Positions 1-5,629 of a stretch of DNA of 5,629 bases are shown here, piece by piece. The first letter of the stretch is position 1. Every line of letters starts with the position of its first letter. The stretch lies in the NCBI GenBank assembly GCA_947478535.1, contig CANJXD010000390.1:1-5629 (forward strand), in the 5' to 3' direction. The notes below the pieces were generated by a model that saw nothing but the letters and a program-made list of their open reading frames with translations, was not told where the DNA came from and searched no databases. Source of the stretch: Acetobacteraceae bacterium. Its GTDB lineage: Bacteria > Pseudomonadota > Alphaproteobacteria > Acetobacterales > Acetobacteraceae. A program made the position numbers and the translations under genes.

Positions 1-897
1 CGTGGTGGTGAGGGAGACGGTCCCCGTGGCGCCCGCCGTCACGGCGGCGTCGATCGCCAGCGTGCCAGCGGCCAGCAGGGTGATGTTGCTCGCGGCCTCG
101 GTGGCCACGATGCCCGCGGTGGCGCCCACCGTGCCCACGGTGACGCCATCCGTGTCGCGGTAGCTGAAGCCGCCCTGCGAACGCCCGGCCACTGTGCTGA
201 CCGCGTTGCCACTATTGTCGAGCGTCACCGACTGGCCAGCAACGGTATTCGCCACCGCCAGCAGCGAGCCACCGCTGATGGCGGCGGTCTGGGTGATATT
301 GCCGGCGGTGGCGGTGAGGGACACGGCGCCAGTGCTGCCCGCCGTCACCGCCGCGTTGATCGCCAGGGCGCCGCCAGCCTGGAGGGTGATGCCGCTGGCC
401 GCCTCGGTGGCGGCGATGCCGGCCGTGGCGCCGACCGTGCCGACCGTGACGCCATTCGTATCGCGGTAGCTGAAACTGCCTTGCGAGCGCCCGGCGATGG
501 TGGTGAAGGCGTTGGCGCTGTTCTCCAGCGTCACCGACTGCCCGGCCACGCTGTTCGCCAGCGCGGCCAGCGATTGCCCGGAAATCTCGGCGGTCTGCGT
601 GATGTTGCCGGCCGTGGCGGTGAGGGAGAGGGTGGCCGTATTGCCCGCCGCGACCGCGGCCTCGATCGACAGCGTGCCGCCGGCCCGCAGGGTCACGTTG
701 CTCCCGGCGGCAGCGCCGGTGATGCCGACCTGGTCCAGCACGGTGCCGACGGTCAGGCCATCCGCGTCGCGATAGCTGAAATTGCCGCCAGAGAGCCCGG
801 CGATGGTGCCGACATTATTGCCGGCGTTGTCCAACGTCACCGCATTATTCGCGATGACCGCCAGCGACTGCGCGGTGATGGCGGCGGACTGCGTGAT
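1..897 (-). repeat. Coding tandem repeats of about 102 residues (306 bp) in the exoprotein
   Basis: Three consecutive units are visible: residues 731-828 (bases 897-604, 98 residues), 829-930 (603-298, 102 residues) and 931-1029 (297-1, cut by the window edge). Each starts ITQ(S/T)A(A/E)I, has a central F-SYRD-x-(D/N)G-(V/L)TVGTV block, and ends (V/L)SLT(A/T)T. Units 2 and 3 agree at about 78 of 99 positions by my count. Unit 1 is more divergent and lacks the four residues of the VAGQ insert. The array continues beyond position 1, so copy number is unknown. Repeats of this kind extend the beta-helical shaft in filamentous haemagglutinin-like proteins. Confidence 0.9.
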
Positions 898-3087
898 TCC
901 GGCGCTCGGCGCGTGGAGCCTGATGGTGTTGCCGGTCATCGCCGCATCAACCGCGATGCTTCCGGTCCCCAGCACACGGATGATCGTGTCCGGCAGGTTG
1001 ATGGCGGTGCTGATGGTCACAGCGCCCGCAGTCACCACACCCCGCGCCAGCACCGACTGGCCCCAATTGACGCGGTCGCCGAGGCTGGTCGTGCCGATGA
1101 ATAGCGTGCCGGCCGTGAGAGTCCCGCCCGGCATCACGTTCGCGAAGGCGGCGGCGGCGGTGCGCGGGCCGAGTTCCACCGTGCCGGTCGCGCCGGCATC
1201 CACCGACCCACCGAGGGTGAGGGTATTCGCCCGCAGCGAGATCACCTGACCATCGCCGACCGTCATGGTCGAACCCGCGATCTGGTTGATGGTCGCGCTC
1301 GTCAGGGTGAGGTCATTGCCGGCACCGGACAGCGTGATATCGGCATTGACCACGATGCTGGTGCCGGAGACGAGCGTCAGCCCGCCATTCGCCTTGGTGA
1401 TGGCATCGCTGACGGTGATGGTATTGCTGGCCTCAAGCCGCACCGTCCCCGCGAAGGCCGCGATATCGGCCGGCGTGATGCCGTAGGCTGCGCCACCATC
1501 GGCGGCGAGCGTCGGGCTGGCCAAGGCGTCGCCGCCGGCATTGCTGATCGTGATGTTCGTGGGGTCGATGAACAGCGTGCCGTTGGCGCCGGCAGGTGCC
1601 CTGACATCGACACTCCAGGCGAAATCCAGTGCGCCCTGGCCGGAGATCTCGACGAAGCCGCCATTGCCACCCTCGGCACCACCGCGGGCGCTGAGGGCGC
1701 CGCGCATGGAGGTCGCTTCGGTGCTGTTGATGGCGATCAGGCCGCCATCGCCGGCCACGGTGGCATCGGCGGTGATCTCGGCACCGGTCTCGACCTTCGT
1801 GCGGCTCGCCATGGTCTGCTGCGCACCGGTGCCGGTGGTGCCCACCAGCACCGTGCCGCCGCCCGCCGTGCCGCTGGCATCGAGCTTGGCGCCGCCGGCC
1901 ACCAGCACATCGGCCTTGGCCTGCACCGCGACGAGGCCGCCGCGCACGCCCGCACCCGTCCCGACCGCCGCAACCGTGCCCGCGATGGTGACGCTGGTCG
2001 TCGCCGCATCGCCGATCCGCGCCGTGCCGCCACCGCCCATGCCGGAGGCATCGATGCGCGCGCCCCGCGCCACCGTCACCGCGCCGCCCTGGCTGGTGAT
2101 GGCGATATCGCCGCCGCGCACGCCCTGGCCCGTGCCGCGCGCGGATACCGTGCCCGCCACCTCCACATTGCCGCCCGCGCCACCGCGGATCGCCACCGTC
2201 CCCGCCCGCGCACCCGAAGCCGCATCGGCGTTGATGGTGCCGGTGTTGCGGATCAGCGTATCGACCACGCCGCGCGCCGCATCGGCGGTGAGCAGCACGG
2301 AGCCGCCCTGCGCGTCGATCGTGCCGCTATTCGTCACCAGCGCGACGCCGCCGCCCTGGCCCTGGCGTACCGATCCCGTGACATCCAGCGAGACGAGCCC
2401 ATCGCCATTCAGGTCGAGCGCGAAGGTCTCCGCCCCCGCCAGCGCCACGCGGCCCAGCCGGGCGCGGATCACCCCGCGATTGGCGACGCCCGGCGCGACG
2501 AGTGCCGCGAGCCCGCGATCCGCCACCGTGATGCTGCCGTGGTTTTCCACCCGCGCGCCGGGGTTGGCGGCCTGGTCGAAGACCATCCGCCCATTCATGA
2601 AGTTCTGCGTCGTGATGCCCGCCGCGCTGGCGATCAGGCTGCCGACATTGACCTGCGCACCCTGTCCGAAGACGACGCCGGAGCGGTTGACGATGGCAAT
2701 GCCGCCATTCGCCGTGATGCTGCCCGCGATGAGCGAGGGGTCCGCGCTGTTGACGCGGTTCAGCGTCCAGGACCCGCCATTGGGCTGGTTGAACTGCACG
2801 GCCTGGTTGCGGCCGACATCGAAGCGCTGCCAATCCACCACCGCGCGGTTGGTGGTCTGGTCGATACGCGTGACCGTCGCGGATTGGCTGATCGCAGCAC
2901 TGCCAGCCGCCACCGTGCCGCCCTGCGGCTGCGCGTTCGGCGCCTGCGCCGCGGCCGGCAGGGCCGCGAGCAGCCCGATGGGCAGCAATGCGCTGGTGGA
3001 CAGCAACCCGCGCCGCAGCGGGGTAGCCGACAGGCGCGGGACTGCGCCGGAGATGGAGAAAAGCTTCGCGGAGCGCCGACGGGCCAT
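1..3087 (-). CDS. TpsA-type two-partner secretion exoprotein (filamentous haemagglutinin family), 3' end beyond window
   Basis: A single frame stays open from the ATG at 3087 to the window edge (1029 codons, no stop), so the protein is at least 1029 residues long and its C-terminus is not visible. Residues 1-49 look like a long signal peptide: an Arg-rich start (MARRRSAK), a second RR at 25-26, a hydrophobic stretch at about 31-45 and cleavage near AAAQA. Residues about 55-165 match the TPS/haemagglutination activity domain (VVDWQRFDVG, TLNRVNSADPSLIAGSI, GAQVNVGSLIASAAGI). Residues 180-480 are Gly/Ala/Thr/Val-rich beta-helix sequence with RIDASG and KLDASG turns. Residues 465-514 carry the family signature SARGG, GGFVEISG, GTLFIDPTNITI. 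From 731 onward come repeats of about 102 residues. I find no cysteine, as is usual for such exported fibres. A GAGG ribosome site sits 9 bases before the ATG. It is the expected cargo of the TpsB encoded 11 bases upstream. Adhesin or surface-fibre function is inferred; a toxin or other C-terminal domain cannot be excluded. Confidence 0.9.
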   Translation of the reverse strand, partial: MARRRSAKLFSISGAVPRLSATPLRRGLLSTSALLPIGLLAALPAAAQAPNAQPQGGTVAAGSAAISQSATVTRIDQTTNRAVVDWQRFDVGRNQAVQFNQPNGGSWTLNRVNSADPSLIAGSITANGGIAIVNRSGVVFGQGAQVNVGSLIASAAGITTQNFMNGRMVFDQAANPGARVENHGSITVADRGLAALVAPGVANRGVIRARLGRVALAGAETFALDLNGDGLVSLDVTGSVRQGQGGGVALVTNSGTIDAQGGSVLLTADAARGVVDTLIRNTGTINADAASGARAGTVAIRGGAGGNVEVAGTVSARGTGQGVRGGDIAITSQGGAVTVARGARIDASGMGGGGTARIGDAATTSVTIAGTVAAVGTGAGVRGGLVAVQAKADVLVAGGAKLDASGTAGGGTVLVGTTGTGAQQTMASRTKVETGAEITADATVAGDGGLIAINSTEATSMRGALSARGGAEGGNGGFVEISGQGALDFAWSVDVRAPAGANGTLFIDPTNITISNAGGDALASPTLAADGGAAYGITPADIAAFAGTVRLEASNTITVSDAITKANGGLTLVSGTSIVVNADITLSGAGNDLTLTSATINQIAGSTMTVGDGQVISLRANTLTLGGSVDAGATGTVELGPRTAAAAFANVMPGGTLTAGTLFIGTTSLGDRVNWGQSVLARGVVTAGAVTISTAINLPDTIIRVLGTGSIAVDAAMTGNTIRLHAPSAGITQSAAITAQSLAVIANNAVTLDNAGNNVGTIAGLSGGNFSYRDADGLTVGTVLDQVGITGAAAGSNVTLRAGGTLSIEAAVAAGNTATLSLTATAGNITQTAEISGQSLAALANSVAGQSVTLENSANAFTTIAGRSQGSFSYRDTNGVTVGTVGATAGIAATEAASGITLQAGGALAINAAVTAGSTGAVSLTATAGNITQTAAISGGSLLAVANTVAGQSVTLDNSGNAVSTVAGRSQGGFSYRDTDGVTVGTVGATAGIVATEAASNITLLAAGTLAIDAAVTAGATGTVSLTTT
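2593..2925 (-). other. TPS secretion domain of the exoprotein
   Basis: Residues about 55-165 of the exoprotein form the N-terminal module that the partner TpsB recognises through its POTRA domains. Visible hallmarks are the DWQRFDVGRNQAVQFNQP segment, LNRV at 109-112, the DPSLIAGSI strand, and GVVFGQGAQVNVGSLIASA at 137-155. The usual NPNG(I/V) turn reads NRSGV here (134-138). The boundaries are approximate and rest on resemblance to the haemagglutination activity domain (Pfam Haemagg_act), judged by eye. Confidence 0.85.
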
Positions 3088-3096
3088 GATGCGGGA

Positions 3097-3101
3097 CCTC
3101 A
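3097..3101 (-). promoter_or_regulatory. Ribosome binding site of the exoprotein gene, overlapping the tpsB stop
   Basis: On the minus strand the tpsB stop codon TGA (3101-3099) runs directly into GG, giving TGAGG. The GAGG core lies 9 bases before the ATG at 3087. This fixes the exoprotein start and places its translation initiation inside the end of tpsB, which suggests translational coupling on a shared transcript. Confidence 0.75.
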
Positions 3102-4865
3102 GAAACGGGTCAGCAGGCGGAAGAAGCCGGCGGTATCGGCCAGCGGCGGAACGCTGGACCCTGCGGCATCGACGCGACGGGTGATGCGCCGCACGCCTTC
3201 GATATCCAATTGCACCTGGTCGGTGAGGAACAAGCGCACCCCGCCGCCCCAGCTTTCCACCGTGCGTCCAGTGTCGGAGGCTAGGTTTTCCCAGGTCCGC
3301 CCGAAATCCCGGAACAGATAGAATTGCGCGCTGGGTGTCAGCTCCGTCGGTGTCTCGCCAAAGGGCAGCGTCACCGGCGGCAGCACGGCATCGAGTTGCA
3401 ATTCCATCGTCGCGCCGAAGGCCGTGTCGCCGGTCACCTGCCCGGCATAGAAGCCGCGGCCGAGGCGGTTACCGCCAAACAGGAATTTCTCCGAGGTCGG
3501 CAGCACATCGTCGCTGCGCTGGCCCGCCACCTGGCCGAACAGGCTCAGCACCGTCTGGTCCGCCAGCCGCACCATCGGCTGAGTCCGGCTCAGCTCCGCG
3601 CTGATCTTGGCGAAGGTGAAATCGCTGCTGACCCGCGCGGGCAGGGGGGACTGGGTGTTGGACCCACCGAACCAGCCGACCCCCTGGTGCAGGCGCACCG
3701 TCATCGTCGTGGTCGCGGCGCCGGGCGCGAAGCTCAGCAGCCCGTCCAGCGTGCTCGCTTCCAGACCGAGCCGCACGGCGCGCACTTCGTCCAGGCTCTG
3801 CCGCGTCGCGGGATCGCCGACCAGCACTTCGCTGTTCAGCATGTCGAACTGCGCGGCGGCGAACAGGTTGAAGGGCCTGGTCCGCACAATGGGATACGTG
3901 GCGGCCACGCCGGCCAACTGGGTGTTCCCGGTATAGCCGATCTGCGCCAGGAAGGACCCTGGGCGGGACCGGCCAACGCCCACATAGCCGCGCAGCCGCA
4001 GCCCGCTATCGCCGACGAAAGCCTCCGCCGAGACCTGCCCCAGGCTCTGTTCCCAATCCTGCGTCTGGAACAGCGTCGCCTCGATCCGCTCGCCATATTC
4101 AGTGAAGGAATTGGCGCCCACCGTCAGCAGGCCCTGAACCGGCCCGGTCAGCCGGTAGCCGCGATTATCGGCGGAGAAATAGCCGCTGAACGCCCGGCGG
4201 GTGACCTGCGCCACCAGTTCCAGCGCCCCGGCCTCGCCGCCCTGCAAGGGCCGCAGCACGCTGCGGATGGTCACGCCCGGCACATCGCCGGCGAGCAGCA
4301 GCGCGCGTTCCAGCGCAGCGTTCGTCACGGTGCCGGAGGTGGTCAGCGGCTGCAGGAAGCGCAGCACCCGCGTGCCTGCCGGGCCGATATCGCTGTCGAG
4401 CCGCACCGCGGCGATGCGCCCCTCGACGATGGACAGCGTCAGCTCCGCCCCCGCTTCCCCCGGCGCCAGGCCAGCCGAGGCGGTGACGAAGGGATACCCC
4501 GCCTGCCCATAGGCGCTGATGACCGCGATCCGCGCATCCTCGATTGCCGCCAGCGGCACCTCCTGGCCGGCGAGCGGGCCGACAACCCGGAGAATCTCGG
4601 CCTCCGTCAGGCTGAGATTGCCGGTGACCCGCACGCGCCCGATCCGCACCCGCGCCTGCGCGCCCGGCCCGGTGACGGGTTCCGGCACCGCCGGTCGCAG
4701 CGACGGCGCGAGGCGGGGGGAGGGCGCTGGCGCCAGTTGCTCGATGCGTTCCGGAGTCAGCACCGGTGGCGCAACCTGCGCCTGCACCGTCGGCGCCAGG
4801 AAAAGGGGCGCCAGGACCAGGGCGTGCAGGGTGGTCGCCACAGCCATGCCAAGCGCAACCCTCAT
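3099..4865 (-). CDS. TpsB outer-membrane transporter (ShlB/FhaC/HecB family) of a two-partner secretion system
   Basis: The protein is 588 residues from the ATG at 4865. It is the outer-membrane pore that recognises and exports the partner exoprotein encoded just downstream. Residues 1-29 are a signal peptide (MRVALGMAVATTL..., cleavage after VQA). Residues 30-71 form a Pro-rich helix/linker. POTRA 1 spans about 72-157 (RVRVTGNLSLTEAEI, AYGQAGYPFVTA, LSIVEGRI). POTRA 2 spans about 158-223. A beta-barrel of ShlB type follows from about 224 to the end. The superfamily lock is present: GRGF in loop 6 (469-472, bases 3461-3450) and FRDFG (518-522). The last residue is Phe (LLTRF), the outer-membrane assembly signal. 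Length fits the family (about 550-600). An in-frame GTG at 4904, preceded by GGAGG 13 bases upstream, would add 13 residues including the only cysteine. I prefer the ATG because it begins a clean signal peptide. Confidence 0.95.
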   Translation of the reverse strand: MRVALGMAVATTLHALVLAPLFLAPTVQAQVAPPVLTPERIEQLAPAPSPRLAPSLRPAVPEPVTGPGAQARVRIGRVRVTGNLSLTEAEILRVVGPLAGQEVPLAAIEDARIAVISAYGQAGYPFVTASAGLAPGEAGAELTLSIVEGRIAAVRLDSDIGPAGTRVLRFLQPLTTSGTVTNAALERALLLAGDVPGVTIRSVLRPLQGGEAGALELVAQVTRRAFSGYFSADNRGYRLTGPVQGLLTVGANSFTEYGERIEATLFQTQDWEQSLGQVSAEAFVGDSGLRLRGYVGVGRSRPGSFLAQIGYTGNTQLAGVAATYPIVRTRPFNLFAAAQFDMLNSEVLVGDPATRQSLDEVRAVRLGLEASTLDGLLSFAPGAATTTMTVRLHQGVGWFGGSNTQSPLPARVSSDFTFAKISAELSRTQPMVRLADQTVLSLFGQVAGQRSDDVLPTSEKFLFGGNRLGRGFYAGQVTGDTAFGATMELQLDAVLPPVTLPFGETPTELTPSAQFYLFRDFGRTWENLASDTGRTVESWGGGVRLFLTDQVQLDIEGVRRITRRVDAAGSSVPPLADTAGFFRLLTRF

Positions 4866-4936
4866 GACCACTATCCCACCCTTGGCTTGCTTGTCGCACC
4901 GCACGGAACGCTGCTTCCCTCCGATCTCGGCGGAAA

Positions 4937-4965
4937 GCGCGCAGCGTCTCGCGATGCGCGCAGCG
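4937..4965 (+). repeat. Direct repeat GCGCGCAGCG, two copies 19 bp apart
   Basis: GCGCGCAGCG is found at 4937-4946 and 4956-4965, separated by nine bases. It lies 33-61 bases upstream of the alternative GTG start of tpsB and 72-100 bases upstream of its preferred ATG, so it would fall in the leader or promoter of the TPS operon. A binding site is possible. The GC-rich composition makes chance occurrence more likely than for the TTTCCTGAT pair. Confidence 0.35.
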
Positions 4966-5021
4966 ATATCAGAAACTCAACCGTAAGTGTTGTTAACCTT
5001 TCCGCCGCAGGCAAGACTATT

Positions 5022-5056
5022 TTTCCTGATCCCCAGGGTTGTGGGCCTTTCCTGAT
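5022..5056 (+). repeat. Direct repeat TTTCCTGAT, two copies 26 bp apart
   Basis: TTTCCTGAT occurs exactly at 5022-5030 and again at 5048-5056, separated by 17 bases. Both copies lie in the A+T-richer part of the divergent control region. A spacing of 26 bp is about two and a half helical turns. This could be a pair of operator half-sites for a regulator of the TPS operon or of the SapC-family gene. No known regulator site is recognised. Confidence 0.45.
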
Positions 5057-5080
5057 TGTATTCCCGCCACCCGCGCGGCG

Positions 5081-5104
5081 GTTGGGCCGTCCGTTGGGCC
5101 GTCG
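5081..5104 (+). repeat. Tandem 12-bp repeat GTTGGGCCGTC(C/G)
   Basis: Two head-to-tail copies, 5081-5092 and 5093-5104, differ only at the last base. A degenerate continuation (CTGGGCG) follows at 5105. The pair sits about 95-117 bases before the SapC-family start, in its leader or promoter. It may be a replication-slippage duplication or a tandem protein site. Confidence 0.5.
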
Positions 5105-5118
5105 CTGGGCGTGGCTTG

Positions 5119-5142
5119 CCTGCCCGGCGCGGGACCGGCAGG
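5119..5142 (+). other. Possible hairpin in the leader of the SapC-family gene
   Basis: CCTGCC (5119-5124) pairs with GGCAGG (5137-5142). GG at 5126-5127 then pairs with CC at 5135-5136 past a bulged C, leaving a seven-base loop. No T-run follows on either side, so it is not a typical intrinsic terminator. It lies about 55 bases before the start codon and could affect message structure, or be a by-product of GC-rich sequence. Confidence 0.25.
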
Positions 5143-5197
5143 GTGATGCCAACGCCGCCCCAGCCCGGCCAAGGCTCGATACAAGGTCAGGAAGCTC

Positions 5198-5629
5198 ATG
5201 TCCGATTCCGCACCCGCCGTCCCCCGCCTGCCGCCGCTCTACAGCCGGCTGGAAGTCGCGACCCCGGCCGCCCATGGGGCGCTGCGCCTCCGGCCCACGG
5301 GCTACGCCGCGGCCCGTACCCTGGCCGCACTGCCCGTCGCCGTGGAGGAAATCGCCCTGCTCGGCCGCCACCTGCCCGTGGTCTTCGCCGACCAGGCGCC
5401 GCACCTGCCGGTGCTGCTGATGAGCCTGATGGACGGCACGCCGGGCCCCGCCATCGGCCCCGCGGGGGAATGGCTCGCCGGGCGCTATGTTCCCGCCCAT
5501 CTCCGCCGCTTTCCCTTCCTGCTGGTGCCGCAGGATGCCAGCGGGGACAAGCTCGTGCTCTGCATAGACCCCACCGCGCCGGCGTTCTCCCGCGATGAGG
5601 GTGAGCGGCTGTTCGACGATGCCGGCCAG
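5198..5629 (+). CDS. SapC family protein, N-terminal 144 residues (3' end beyond window)
   Basis: The frame from the ATG at 5198 is open to the window edge. The translation resembles the SapC family (Pfam SapC): LPVVFAD at about 59-65, PVLLMSLMDG (71-80), GEWLAGRYVPAHLRRFPFLL (90-109), KLVLCIDPTAP (118-128) and GERLFDDAG (135-143). Family members are usually about 230-260 residues, so perhaps 60% is visible. The only cysteine seen is in LCID. There is no signal peptide or membrane segment in the visible part, so a cytoplasmic location is likely. AGGAAG lies three bases before the ATG, rather close, with AAGG further up as an alternative ribosome site. The name comes from the Campylobacter fetus sapCDEF S-layer secretion locus, where the role of SapC itself is unresolved. 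The molecular function here is unknown. It is transcribed away from the TPS operon. Confidence 0.85.
   Translation, partial: MSDSAPAVPRLPPLYSRLEVATPAAHGALRLRPTGYAAARTLAALPVAVEEIALLGRHLPVVFADQAPHLPVLLMSLMDGTPGPAIGPAGEWLAGRYVPAHLRRFPFLLVPQDASGDKLVLCIDPTAPAFSRDEGERLFDDAGQ

Larger units (their letters stand above)
4866..5197. promoter_or_regulatory. Divergent intergenic control region between the TPS operon and the SapC-family gene
   Basis: These roughly 330 bases separate divergent starts and must hold promoters for both transcripts. The centre (4961-5060) is about 52% A+T, clearly richer than the flanking genes, as expected for a promoter zone. I could not pick a convincing -35/-10 pair on either strand. 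A weak plus-strand possibility is TTGTTA at 4990-4995 with GACTAT at 5015-5020 (19-base spacer, poor -10). The region also holds three short direct-repeat pairs and a hairpin, listed separately. I see no RNA gene and no convincing small coding gene. Confidence 0.6.

Noticed and set aside
1..897. Regular 306-bp periodicity considered as a CRISPR array or non-coding satellite
   Set aside because: The units are far longer than CRISPR repeats, have no unique spacers, and keep the exoprotein frame with protein-level conservation.
1541..3184. Plus-strand open frame of 547 codons
   Set aside because: It lies antisense to the exoprotein and runs past its start into tpsB. The Pro/Ala/Ser-rich composition is that of a GC-rich shadow, it has no recognisable domain, and the minus-strand frame carries clear family motifs.
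5119..5142. Hairpin considered as an intrinsic terminator
   Set aside because: No T-run follows on either strand, and it lies between divergent genes where no transcript is expected to end.
5017..5199. Minus-strand open frame of 60 codons in the divergent region
   Set aside because: It ends in the A+T-richer promoter zone and its DGPTDGPT segment is just the 12-bp tandem duplication. No clear ribosome site or family resemblance was seen.
3324..5420. Plus-strand open frame of 698 codons
   Set aside because: It is antisense to the whole TpsB gene and continues through the intergenic region into the SapC-family gene in another frame. It is rich in Arg, Gln, His and Gly, typical of a reverse-frame artefact, with no domain seen.
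4871..5500. Minus-strand open frame of 209 codons across the intergenic region and the SapC-family start
   Set aside because: It overlaps the well-supported SapC-family coding frame antisense and the TPS promoter region. The composition is that of a GC-rich shadow.
5056..5598. Plus-strand open frame of 180 codons overlapping the SapC-family gene
   Set aside because: It reads the SapC-family gene in another frame and yields Arg/Pro/Ala-rich sequence with no domain. The frame from 5198 has the family motifs.

Overview
The window comes from a GC-rich Gram-negative bacterium. It holds a two-partner secretion (TPS, type Vb) locus on the minus strand and the start of a divergent SapC-family gene on the plus strand. 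The high GC content, the style of the exoprotein (GxGGFVEISG, GTLFIDP and FSYRD motifs) and the SapC-family neighbour suggest an alphaproteobacterium, perhaps Acetobacteraceae (Roseomonas-like). This placement is family-level inference from reading, not a database result.

Layout. From 4865 down to 3099 (minus) lies a complete TpsB outer-membrane transporter of the ShlB/FhaC/HecB type, with signal peptide, two POTRA domains, a 16-stranded-type barrel, the L6 RGF motif, the FxDxG motif and a C-terminal Phe. Eleven bases downstream, its cargo gene tpsA starts at 3087 and stays open through 1029 codons to the left edge (position 1). That end is missing, so the full size and C-terminal function of the exoprotein are unknown. 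The visible part has a long signal peptide, a TPS (haemagglutination activity) domain, a Gly/Ala-rich beta-helix, and then the start of an array of about 102-residue repeats that runs off the edge.

Between tpsB and the divergent gene is a control region of about 330 bp. Its centre is A+T-richer than its surroundings, and it carries three separate pairs of short direct repeats and a hairpin. From 5198 to the right edge (plus) is the first 144 codons of a SapC-family protein.

How they work together. TpsB would sit in the outer membrane and thread the TPS-domain-bearing TpsA through its pore to the cell surface, where TpsA folds as a long beta-helix (probably an adhesin or surface fibre). The SapC-family protein takes its name from the Campylobacter S-layer secretion locus. 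Its own role is unknown, and a functional link with the TPS pair is only suggested by the shared divergent control region.
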